Source: Candidatus Latescibacterota bacterium
GTDB taxonomy: Bacteria; Latescibacterota; UBA2968; UBA8231
Reading direction: 5' to 3'
Assembly: GCA_009691525.1 (NCBI GenBank)
Contig: SICG01000030.1
Location: 1 to 33,929 of the forward strand
Length of the DNA: 33,929 nt
The translations under genes and the position numbers were made by a program. Below are positions 1 to 8,603 of the stretch, one piece after another; the first letter of the stretch is position 1, and each line of letters opens with the position of its first letter. Under the pieces are notes generated by a model. The model was not told the DNA's origin and made no database searches. It saw only the letters and a list, made by a program, of their open reading frames with translations.

Positions 1-70
1 CCTACATTATCTGCCGCTTTTGAGGCCGGCGCGTCAGAATAAAATCAATGCCCGGATGGCTGTAAAGAGA

Positions 71-147
71 GGGCGATTAGCTCAGCTGGTTAGAGCACCT
101 GCTCGACAAGCAGGGGGTCACTAGTTCGAATCTAGTATCGCCCACCA
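71..147 (+). tRNA. tRNA-Val (anticodon GAC), CCA encoded
   Basis: Full cloverleaf: acceptor GGGCGAT/ATCGCCC, D-arm GCTC/GAGC, anticodon arm CCTGC-TCGACAA-GCAGG, T-arm ACTAG-TTCGAAT-CTAGT, 3' ACCA. Position 33 is C rather than T. Confidence 0.95.
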
Positions 148-154
148 TTTGATA

Positions 155-193
155 AGGCCCTTGCGAGACTATTGCTCGCAGGGGCTTTTTTTT
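155..193 (+). terminator. Rho-independent terminator after tRNA-Val
   Basis: GC-rich inverted repeat (ggcccttgcgag ... ctcgcaggggct) followed by a run of T. Confidence 0.8.
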
Positions 194-223
194 GGTCGGA
201 TCGCAGCGACAGCCAGAGCTCCT

Positions 224-1582
224 TCAATTGTCCGGAATCACCGCCTCGACGCGCATCATCCTGGCCATGCCCCGCTGGGCTACCCGTCCCAGGCGGGGCC
301 CGGCGACCATCACCAGGGTTTCGGCGACAAAGCCGGCGATCAGGGTCAGCGCTGCGGTGATGTGGTCCAGCAGCCCGGTGTAGAAGAAGAGGGTGGCCAG
401 CAGGTAGGTGGCTACGTTGCGGAGGATGGCCCCTGCCCCCATGCGGCCGGTGGTGCGGCGGATCAGCGCCAGACCGTGGAAATAGTTGCGAAAATTGATC
501 ACCAGGGGCAGCAGGCACATCACCAGGACTACCTCGCAGGTCATGGATAGGATCTCGCCCTTGACCCCCACCAGGTCCTCCAGCACAATCCGGCTCACCG
601 GGGTGGCGGCCACCACCACCATGGACCCCACTACCACTATTGAGACCCGGATCATGAAACGCCGCACCCCGGCCAGGTCCTGTTCCCCAAAGGTGACGAA
701 GAGGTGGCGGAACTGGTTGAGGGCGTTGTGGAAGATCATCGCGAAGTCGAAACCCACGCGCATGGCCGCAATGACTGGATTGGGGTCGGGCAGGCGGTTG
801 AGGAAGGAGTAGATGATGGGCCGGCTGAGCGAGAACATGACACTGGTCAAGGCCGTTCCCCAGAAATAGGACAAGACCTCGCCATAGGTGAGGGCCTCGT
901 GGTCGGGCTGGGAGGGCAGGGTGTAGTAGCGCTGGACACAGGTGAAGGTGAGCCCCAGGTGCAGTGCCGCTCCGGCCAGCTGGCCCACGGCGATAGTGAC
1001 GATGGGTTTCCAGGCCAGGGCGTGGCCGACGAAGAGCACCCCCACGACCACGCCCAGGTATCCCAGGTTGAGCAGCGTGACCAGCGAGGTGCGCCGGTTC
1101 TGCACCAGCATGCCGGTGTAGAAGTTGCGCAGCCCGCTGATCAGCAGCAGGGGCGAGAGGCAGCGCAGATAGGTGACCACATCGGCCAGCATTTCCCCCT
1201 CGATGCCGAAGGCCAGGCCCACCAGCCAGCGGCCCGGCGGGGTGAAGGCCATCAGCGCCAGGGGCAAGCTGAGGATCAGGCAGGCCCAGAGGCTGAATCG
1301 CAGGCAGATCCGCCAGCCGTGGGGAGAGCGCACAAAGCTGTTGGACATCTGCGGCATGAAGATGAGGGCGGCGTTGAAGAGCTGGAAGACGCTGGAGGCA
1401 AAGGCGAAGACGGCCAATTCGCGCGCCGCGTCCGGGTAGCGGGCCAGGGCGCTGTTCTGGAACTGCTGGGCCAGCAGCATGACGATGCCGGTGAGGACCA
1501 GGGGCCAATAGAAGCGCCAGTACTGAAGTTGGGTGGGGGCCTGGGCTGGGGCGCTCGCTTCGCCGGGTTGGGGTAGAGACAA
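224..1582 (-). CDS. Polytopic membrane protein, MATE/polysaccharide-exporter (flippase)-like
   Basis: 452-aa ORF with many hydrophobic segments (YWRFYWPLVLTGIVMLLAQQFQNSALARYPDAARELAVFAFASSVFQLFNA). Confidence 0.7.
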   Translation of the reverse strand: MSLPQPGEASAPAQAPTQLQYWRFYWPLVLTGIVMLLAQQFQNSALARYPDAARELAVFAFASSVFQLFNAALIFMPQMSNSFVRSPHGWRICLRFSLWACLILSLPLALMAFTPPGRWLVGLAFGIEGEMLADVVTYLRCLSPLLLISGLRNFYTGMLVQNRRTSLVTLLNLGYLGVVVGVLFVGHALAWKPIVTIAVGQLAGAALHLGLTFTCVQRYYTLPSQPDHEALTYGEVLSYFWGTALTSVMFSLSRPIIYSFLNRLPDPNPVIAAMRVGFDFAMIFHNALNQFRHLFVTFGEQDLAGVRRFMIRVSIVVVGSMVVVAATPVSRIVLEDLVGVKGEILSMTCEVVLVMCLLPLVINFRNYFHGLALIRRTTGRMGAGAILRNVATYLLATLFFYTGLLDHITAALTLIAGFVAETLVMVAGPRLGRVAQRGMARMMRVEAVIPDN

Positions 1583-1595
1583 GGAGGCCAGGCCT

Positions 1596-3521
1596 TCAGC
1601 CCGCCGGCCAGGGTCCGCTGCAGGAGGGCCGGTTGGCCCAGCGCGCGGTACCCAGCTGGAGCTTGATCTGGGTGGCCGGCGGCAGGATCACCTGGAAGCG
1701 CTCCGCGTCGATGCGGGTCTCGCGGACCCCGGCGCGCAGGGGCTCCGGCTCGGCGTAGTCGCTGATCTGCCCGGGATAGACACTCTCCAGGGTGTCGCAG
1801 CGGGTGCCGGTGAAACGGTGTTCGCCAAAGGCCCCGGCCTGCACCACCAGCCGGCGCTCGGCAATGGGGCTGAGGTTCACCAGGCGCAGGACGGTGTTAT
1901 CCGCTTCCACCTTTTCCACCAGGGCCGCCACGTCGGCGGGCAGGCCGGGGCGGTTGCCGATGGGATCGAAATAACGCAGCCGGCACAGGAGCAAGCCGCC
2001 GTTGTAGATGTGCTGCGGCCCGCCCATGGTGAGCTGGACCAGGGCTTCGGTGGTGACGGGATTGACCTGCTGCCAGCGGTGGACATCGCGGTGAGTGCCT
2101 GCCTCGGCGTCGTTGCGGATTAGCTCCAGTCGGCGCTGTACCTGGGCGCAGGCCGCCTGCAACATGGCCTCAGGATACCCAGGGTTTTCCCCGGCCAGGT
2201 AGCGCACCCAGGGCGGCTCGTGGCCGGCATCTTCTTTGGTGTGGAAGGGGAAGGTCAGGTTCCAATCGTAGTTGCTCTGCCGGCGCACGGTCTCCAGGCG
2301 CTCCCAGTCGCCCCCTGCCATGGACAGGTTCCACAGGGCCGTCGGGTAGACGGGGGACATGGGTTGGTAGTCGAACCAGCCGGCATCCCCGTAGCGGTAG
2401 GGGACCACCAAGGTGCGGCGGTCGGCGCCCAGGGCCAGGTTCTGGCCGATCCAGTGCTCGAAGAGGCTCATGTCGCATGCGCCCAGATCGCGCACCTCGC
2501 CCAGTTCAAGGATGTAATCTTGTTGTCGGCGGGGCAGCTCCAGGTAGCCCTCGTCGCCGGTGAGCAGCAGGGCGCAGGAGGCGGCCACCAGGGCGGCCAT
2601 CTGGAGGTTGTAGAAACCGTGCGGCCAGGTCCAGCCGTACAGGCCGCCGTACCAGTGCCCCTCGCAGTACTCCCCTACCTGGCCCGAAAGCCCCACGTTG
2701 TCGGGCAGCAGGCCCTGGTTCTGGCGGGCCCGTTCGGCCCAGATCTCGACGTAGTCCAGCACCCAGCGCCGGTATTTCTCCTCGCCGGTCAGCATAAAGG
2801 CATTGGTCACCAGGCTACACACCGCCAGGTTGGGCGGCACGTCGCCGTGGCTCAGGCGCCGCTGCATGTACTCGCCCATGCGCCGGGCCAGGGCGGGGTC
2901 CTTGAGATCCTCGATGTGACGGATGCCGGGCACGTCGTAATGGGGCAGGCCGTAGCGGGCCATGCCCGGCGACCAGCTGTAGGAGGGCTCACCCTTGAAG
3001 AAGGGGCCGCCCGGCCCGCCGCTGCCGTTGTATGGGCTGCGGATCAGTTTTTTCTTGGGGTCCCAGTTGGCTGCCTTGGGGTCCTCGCCCAGATAGAGGC
3101 CGGCAAAACGCCGCGCCCGCTCTGCCCGCCCGGCACCTTGCGGGTCGGCCAGGCAGAGTAGGTAGAAGAAGATGTCGCTCTCCCCCTGGTGGAACTGGTC
3201 GTCCCGGCTCGCATACTCCTGGTGGACCAGGCCGTACTCGGTCAACTGGCGGGTGACGCCTTCCCAGCCGCGCGACGCCCTTTCCAGCAGGTGCCCGCCC
3301 CCGCCCATCAGGTGGAGCAGAGGCCAATTGTAGTAGGCCTCGTAGAAATCGTCTTCACTGCCGCCCGGGGAGGTGCCGAAGATCAGACTGCCGTCCGGGC
3401 GGGTGTACTTTTCCAGGTAGGGGTACACCGCCTGATCTAGCAGCGAAAAGAGGTGGCGCTCCAGCACCGCCCAGGCCGGTGGGGCAGGGCAGGGCAGGGT
3501 AGCCCGTATTTCGATCATCAC
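1596..3521 (-). CDS. Large hypothetical protein, possible (alpha/alpha)-toroid glycoside-hydrolase-like fold
   Basis: 641-aa ORF with many Trp/Tyr and Gly motifs (FYEAYYNWPLLHLMGGGGHLLE, GEYCEGHWYGGLYGWTWPHGFYNLQ). Family is inferred only. Confidence 0.6.
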   Translation of the reverse strand: MMIEIRATLPCPAPPAWAVLERHLFSLLDQAVYPYLEKYTRPDGSLIFGTSPGGSEDDFYEAYYNWPLLHLMGGGGHLLERASRGWEGVTRQLTEYGLVHQEYASRDDQFHQGESDIFFYLLCLADPQGAGRAERARRFAGLYLGEDPKAANWDPKKKLIRSPYNGSGGPGGPFFKGEPSYSWSPGMARYGLPHYDVPGIRHIEDLKDPALARRMGEYMQRRLSHGDVPPNLAVCSLVTNAFMLTGEEKYRRWVLDYVEIWAERARQNQGLLPDNVGLSGQVGEYCEGHWYGGLYGWTWPHGFYNLQMAALVAASCALLLTGDEGYLELPRRQQDYILELGEVRDLGACDMSLFEHWIGQNLALGADRRTLVVPYRYGDAGWFDYQPMSPVYPTALWNLSMAGGDWERLETVRRQSNYDWNLTFPFHTKEDAGHEPPWVRYLAGENPGYPEAMLQAACAQVQRRLELIRNDAEAGTHRDVHRWQQVNPVTTEALVQLTMGGPQHIYNGGLLLCRLRYFDPIGNRPGLPADVAALVEKVEADNTVLRLVNLSPIAERRLVVQAGAFGEHRFTGTRCDTLESVYPGQISDYAEPEPLRAGVRETRIDAERFQVILPPATQIKLQLGTARWANRPSCSGPWPAG

Positions 3522-4369
3522 TTCTTCTCCGCGGACCGGGCCTGTTCTTGTAACTCGTAGAGTGAGGCGACCTTGGTTTCGTAGCGCGGGATGGGAATAT
3601 GTCTTTCGGTGACGCGAGCGGCGGTGGCGTACTGGCCGCGCACCAGCCGCAGGTGGGGATCGGCCGAGGTGCTCATCACCCCGCAGTAGATGGGGTACGC
3701 GTCGGCGGCCCGGTAGCTGAGGATGAGGGTGCGGCGAGACTTGTCCGAGGTGTTGGTCAGCGAGGCGTGGGGCGTCATGCAGTGCATGAAGATGACGCTC
3801 CCCGCCTTTCCCTCCAAGGGCAGGGCCTGGGATTCATCCACCTTTTCGGTGATCTTGCCGCGGAAGAATCCGCCGGTGGTGTGGTCCATCAGCGGCTGCA
3901 AATGCTGGCGGGGGATTACCTGGAGACAGCCGTTTTCGACACTGGCGTCGTCGAGGTAAAAGAGAATGGAGACCGAGTCGCGGTTGGTCAGCGGGTAGTA
4001 GGACCAATCCTGGTGCCACTCGACCACCGAGCCGATATGGGGCGGCTTCATGTTGATCTTGCTGTAGTGGAAGATCAGGTCAGGGCCCAGCAGTTGTTCG
4101 ACGCAGTCCAGCAGCTTGGCAGAATCGGAGAGGGCGCGGAAGTTGGGGTAGTGGGTGCAGGGTTCGTAGAGGCGGCGGATCAGCCGACCTGCGGGCGGCT
4201 GATCTGGTTCCATTTCCAGCCGGGTCTTGTCGTGGCTGGCCAGGCTGTTGCCGGTGGCGATGCTGTCCAGGTCGGCGCGCAAGGCAGCGATCTCGGCCGG
4301 GGAGAGGAATTCGGGGAAGAGCACATACCCTTCGCGGTGGTACTCTTCCAACTGCGGCGCGGTGAACAT
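3518..4369 (-). CDS. Phytanoyl-CoA dioxygenase (PhyH) family protein
   Basis: MFTAPQLEEYHREGYVLFPEFLSPAEIAALRADLDSIA...EWHQDWSYYPLTNRDSVSILFYLDDASVENGCLQVIPRQH; HxD motif and distal His. Confidence 0.88.
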   Translation of the reverse strand: MFTAPQLEEYHREGYVLFPEFLSPAEIAALRADLDSIATGNSLASHDKTRLEMEPDQPPAGRLIRRLYEPCTHYPNFRALSDSAKLLDCVEQLLGPDLIFHYSKINMKPPHIGSVVEWHQDWSYYPLTNRDSVSILFYLDDASVENGCLQVIPRQHLQPLMDHTTGGFFRGKITEKVDESQALPLEGKAGSVIFMHCMTPHASLTNTSDKSRRTLILSYRAADAYPIYCGVMSTSADPHLRLVRGQYATAARVTERHIPIPRYETKVASLYELQEQARSAEKK

Positions 4370-4410
4370 GAGGGATTCCTCCGGTAGAACAGGTAAGGGG
4401 TAGAAGAGTT

Positions 4411-6233
4411 TCAGCTGTCCAGGGTCTGGCGCACCTTGCGGGCCAAGTCGGGCGAGGAGATGGGCTTTCTGAGCATCTGTATGCCGCTGGTGAAGGTAGC
4501 GGTCTCCGTCTCGTACCCACCAGAATTTTGAGGGTGGGCGCCAGGGTGAGCAGGCGGTCGTAGACCTCCTGGCCCGGCATTTCGGGCATCGACAGGTCGA
4601 GCAGCACCAGGGCGATGTGCTCCCTACACCGGGCAAAAATCTCCAATCCCTCGGCGCCGCCAGTGGCTTCCAACACCTGGTACCCCAGGCGGCGCAGCAT
4701 GCGGGCCACGGTGGTGCGCACCAGGTCCTCGTCGTCGACCAGCAGCAAGGTCTCGGTGCCGCGCTCCTGGGCGAGGACGGCCGGTTTGGCCAGGGGGAGA
4801 GGCAGTCCTTCGGGGAGGATCGGCAGATAGAGCGTAAACGAGGTGCCACTCCCCGGCTGGCTCTCGCATTCGATCCAGCCCTGGTGGTCGCGGAGAATGG
4901 CGTATACCGTGGACAGGCCCAGGCCGGTGCCGTTGTCCACGCTTTTGGTAGTAAAGAAGGGCTCGAAGATGCGCGCCTGCACCGCCTCGTCCATGCCGGA
5001 CCCGTTGTCCATCACCCTGATCCGGGCGTAGGCCTGGGGCAAGGAGTGCAGGTAGGGAGGGGCATTGACGTTGCCGGTCGCGACCTGGTCCACCACCACC
5101 TCCAGGCGAGCGGGGCGGTCCATATTGTCCATAGCGTCGCGGGCGTTGAGGCATAGGTTGAGCAGGGCCTGCTCCAGCTGGCCGGCGTCGCCCTGCACTG
5201 CGACGGGTTCGGCGGGAAGCTGGGTCCAAAGATATATGCGGTGATCGAAGGTGCGGCGGCAGATGCTGGCCACCTGCTCGACGGCGTGCAACAGATCCAC
5301 CGGCCGGCGCATCGCCGGCCCCCCCTTGCGGGCGAAGAGCACCAACTGCCGGATCATGGCGGCCGCCCGCTCCGAAGAGGTCAGGGCTTCCTGGAGGAAG
5401 GGGCGTTGGGCCGGGGCCACGTCGTTGAGCGCCAGGCTGAGGTTGCCCATAATCGCCTGGAGCATGTTGTTGAAGTTGTGGGCGATGCCGGCAGTCAGCT
5501 GGCCGACGGCCTCCATCTTCTGGGCGTGCAGAAGCTGCTCCTCCAAGTGCCGGCGGGCTTCAAGGTCGCGGGAACGCCGAAAGCCCAGGGAGAGCAGGGT
5601 GCAGAACTCCTGGAGGATCTGGATGAGGGGGTTATTGCTGCCCACTGCCGACTGCAGGCCAACGGCCAGGGTGCCCTGCACAAAAGGCACGTCGATAACC
5701 ACGGCTGGAGCGTAATGGGGCGAGACTTTCGAGGTCTTGGCGAAGGAGGCCCGCATGCTCTCTTCGAAGAGCGGGTCCCCGGCCCGTTCCCACACCTCGC
5801 CCCGCCGCCAGTAGGCCACTAGTTCGGCGACCACCGGGTGGGAATCGATGGGATCGACGGTGCGCAGGGGTTTGCCCTCGGTGTCGGCGAGCAGGTCGTA
5901 GCCGCAGAGGGTGCCCGCCTCTTCGTCGATGACGTTGACACCCACAGCGTCGAACTGGATGCCCAAGTCGCGCAGCTGCTGAGCGATCAGCACCACCACC
6001 TGGTCGAAGTCCTCCATTTGTTCCATCTCGAGGATGCGGCGGTAGACCCTTTCGGTGGCGGTGCGGCGCCGCTGCACCTGTTCGGCCTGCTCGATCTGGG
6101 CCAGAAAGCTGCGCAGCCGCTCCTGCTCCTGGCGCAGGGTATCCTCGGCCTGGCGGCGCTGGGCCACCTCGGCCTTCAGCTCCTGCACCAATTGCTCCAG
6201 GCGTTCGAGATCTTTGGGCCGGGATTTGGGCAT
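4411..6233 (-). CDS. Hybrid sensor histidine kinase (GAF-like, HisKA, HATPase, receiver); receiver end frameshifted
   Basis: AGIAHNFNNMLQAIMGNLSLAL (H box), NLCLNARDAMD (N box), DNGSGMDEAVQARIFEPFFTTK, GTGLGLSTVYAI, receiver LLLVDDEDLVRTTV...LVLLDLSMPEMPG. The expected end GYETETATFTSGIQMLRKPISSPDLARKVRQTLDS* lies in another frame after about 4515. Confidence 0.85.
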
Positions 6234-6245
6234 GGGTGGCTGGCC

Positions 6246-7211
6246 TCAGGGCTGGGCCTGGTAGTGGCGGGGGGTGCCGCCCAGGTCGGCGATGCGGCCC
6301 TGGTTCTGCAGGCGCTGCAGGTGGCCGCCAAAGGCGTAGCAGTGTTCGCTGTTGACCGCCGCTGGCCAGGGACCCAGCTTGGGCCCCACGCTCAGGCACA
6401 ACTCCTTGAGGGTGCGGGGTGCGGCCAGGGCCTCTATGATTACGCGCTCTGCCTGGTCCACGTAGTTGCGGCTCTCGGCGCAGAAGGCGGCGATCTCGGC
6501 CCCCCGCTTGACCGGCCAGTGACAGCCCACATAATAGTCGAGGTCGAGGTTCTCGATGAAGCGGATGGTGTCCAGGTACTGGTCTACATGGAGATAGGTG
6601 GGACCCAGGGCCGGTTTGCCCTCCAGGTCGGGGATCTGGGCCCCGTGGATGGCATCGCCGCCATAAAGGGCGCGGTGTTTGCGGTCGAGAATGCCCAGGT
6701 GACCACGGCTGTGGCCGGGCAGATGGAGGACTTCCACCTCCCAATCGGGGCCCAGGCACAGGCGCTCGCCCCCGCGCAGGGTCAGGTCCACGGGCTGGGC
6801 CTGGCCCAGACTGGCGATGATCCAGTCACGGGCGTCGCCTTCGTAATAGAGGTCGTGGTCGCGGCGGTAGGCGTCGTAACGCAGCGCGAACATGGCCTGC
6901 GGGTTTTCGATCTGCTGCCGGTCGGCATCCCCGCAGCAGAGCAGGGCCTGGGGGGCCAGTTGTTTGAGGCCGTGGTTGCCGCCGGTGTGGTCTAGATCGC
7001 AGTGAGTGTTGATGATCAAGCCCAGTCGGTTCGGTGCCAGGTCCAATTCGCGCAGGGCCGGCAGGATGAAGCCCTGCACGTCCGGGGCGCAGCCGGTGTC
7101 GAGCAGCAGGGCCCGCTGGGCGCCCACCAGCAGAGGCAGGCGCAGGGGCCTGCCGCCGACCACGCCCTGCAACAGATAGACCCCAGGGAACAACTCCTGG
7201 AAATGGCTCAT
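6246..7211 (-). CDS. MBL-fold metallo-hydrolase
   Basis: IINTHCDLDHTGGN, LHLPGHSRGHLGILD, LYGGDAIHG, YVGCHWPVKRG; GAGGAAAGG before the ATG. Confidence 0.85.
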   Translation of the reverse strand: MSHFQELFPGVYLLQGVVGGRPLRLPLLVGAQRALLLDTGCAPDVQGFILPALRELDLAPNRLGLIINTHCDLDHTGGNHGLKQLAPQALLCCGDADRQQIENPQAMFALRYDAYRRDHDLYYEGDARDWIIASLGQAQPVDLTLRGGERLCLGPDWEVEVLHLPGHSRGHLGILDRKHRALYGGDAIHGAQIPDLEGKPALGPTYLHVDQYLDTIRFIENLDLDYYVGCHWPVKRGAEIAAFCAESRNYVDQAERVIIEALAAPRTLKELCLSVGPKLGPWPAAVNSEHCYAFGGHLQRLQNQGRIADLGGTPRHYQAQP

Positions 7212-7386
7212 CCTTTCCTCCTCAGGCAGGTGCGGTTTCCCGCTATGATACAATATAATTTAGTCTCATTCAAGTCCCCCAAAAGGGAGTTGGAAATGAT
7301 TGACAATGCCAGGGGCCGCGAATTACATTACCCTGGACAGTGGGGCAGGGTACATCCAGCACAGGTTTGCAGGAGGAGTCCCGTCG

Positions 7387-7650
7387 ATGGACATCTACCT
7401 AGGCAATCTCTCCTACCGGGCCACCGAGGACGAGTTGCGCCAGGCCTTTGAGACCTTTGGGCAGGTGGATGGGGTGCAGATCGTCAAGGACAAGATCACG
7501 GGGCAGTCGCGCGGTTTCGCTTTTGTGCAGATGCCCCAGCAGAGCGAAGCCGAGGCCGCCATTGCCGGCATGCACGGCAAAGAAATTGGCGGCCGCATCC
7601 TGACGGTGAACCAGGCCAAGCCCCGCCAGCCTCGCTCCGGCCGGCCCTAG
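7387..7650 (+). CDS. RRM-domain RNA-binding protein
   Basis: MDIYLGNLSYRATEDELRQAFETFGQVDGVQIVKDKITGQSRGFAFVQM with RNP2 and RNP1 motifs. Confidence 0.93.
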   Translation: MDIYLGNLSYRATEDELRQAFETFGQVDGVQIVKDKITGQSRGFAFVQMPQQSEAEAAIAGMHGKEIGGRILTVNQAKPRQPRSGRP

Positions 7651-7677
7651 GCCTCCAGGCCGCAAGCCCAAACACGC

Positions 7678-7708
7678 AGCGCTGTCGGTTTGCCGGCGGC
7701 GCTTTTTT
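7678..7708 (+). terminator. Rho-independent terminator after the RRM gene
   Basis: agcgctgtcgg-tttg-ccggcggcgct stem of about 11 bp (with G-T pairs) followed by TTTTTTT. Confidence 0.85.
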
Positions 7709-7722
7709 TCTGGAGCAGGCCC

Positions 7723-8559
7723 ATGCGTATTTTGCAGGCCGAGAGTGCACCCGAGCGGCTGGCCATCCACCGTCCCGGCTCGTCTGCCCCGCTCTTGGTC
7801 CAACATACCCCCGCCCACCGGCGGCCCTTCATCCACCCGCTGGCCGCTCCCGACGGCCAGGGAGAACTGACCGAGGATATGCCGGCCCATCATCCCTGGC
7901 AGCGCGGGCTCTATGTGGGCCTCAACGATCTGGATGGGGTCGGTTTCTGGAAGGAAGGCACGAGTGCGGCCGGGGAGAGCGATGGCACCTTTCACCCGAT
8001 GCCGCTGCGGGCTTTGGTGCTGGAGGGCGGACAAGTTTCCTGGGAAGTACACACCCAGTGGCAGGCTCCTGGCGGAACCCCGGTGCTGAATGAAACCCAG
8101 GCCTGGCGGCTGCGCGACGGCGGCACCTACTGCGAGCTGGAACTGGACTGGACCCTGCAGGCGCTGCGGGCCACCCGCTTTGGGCAATATGCCTATGGGG
8201 GGCTCTTCCTGCGCATGCCCTACCGCGAAGCCACCGGCGGCAGGGCACTCAGCAGCGAGGGGCTGGGGCAAGCCCAGGCCGAGGGGCAACCGGCCCGCTG
8301 GGTGGCCCTCTCCATGCTCCTGCCCGGCCGCCAGGGCGAGGCGGGCTTGGCCATGCTAGACCATCCCGGCAATCCGGGGCATCCGGTGCCCTGGCGGGTG
8401 GACCACCAGTTGGGTATCGCCCCCAGCCGCTGCGTCGCCGGGGCCTGGAACCTACGCGAGGGCGAGGATAGCACCAGCCGCTACCGGCTCTACCTGTTCT
8501 GCGGCCCCATCGTTCCCGAGGCGGTGGAGGCGCAGTGGTGCGCCTTTGCCGCGACCTGA
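7723..8559 (+). CDS. DUF6807/PmoA-like family protein
   Basis: MRILQAESAPERLAIHRPGSSAPLLVQHTPAHRRPFIHPLAAPDGQGELTEDMPAHHPWQRGLYVGLNDLDGVGFW; the pattern of conserved His resembles this family. Confidence 0.6.
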   Translation: MRILQAESAPERLAIHRPGSSAPLLVQHTPAHRRPFIHPLAAPDGQGELTEDMPAHHPWQRGLYVGLNDLDGVGFWKEGTSAAGESDGTFHPMPLRALVLEGGQVSWEVHTQWQAPGGTPVLNETQAWRLRDGGTYCELELDWTLQALRATRFGQYAYGGLFLRMPYREATGGRALSSEGLGQAQAEGQPARWVALSMLLPGRQGEAGLAMLDHPGNPGHPVPWRVDHQLGIAPSRCVAGAWNLREGEDSTSRYRLYLFCGPIVPEAVEAQWCAFAAT

Positions 8560-8603
8560 AAAGGTTTATCTCTCTACCTTCAATCCACCCCACGGAGGTC
8601 CCT

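Noticed and set aside
704-1576. Long plus-strand ORF (290 aa) opposite the membrane transporter gene
   Set aside because: Low-complexity Gly/Gln/His-rich antisense shadow typical of GC-rich DNA; the minus strand encodes a coherent membrane protein.
2220-3161. 313-aa plus-strand ORF
   Set aside because: Antisense shadow of the 1596-3521 gene; no recognisable motif.
4080-4410. C-terminal extension of ORF 4080-6233 through the PhyH gene
   Set aside because: Out-of-frame read-through after the frame break near 4515; the sequence is Arg/Pro-rich nonsense.
4370-4849. N-terminal extension of the PhyH ORF 3518-4849
   Set aside because: Mostly out-of-frame kinase sequence; the PhyH homology starts at MFTAPQ (4369).
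5838-6995. 385-aa plus-strand ORF
   Set aside because: Antisense to the kinase and MBL genes; composition is shadow-like.
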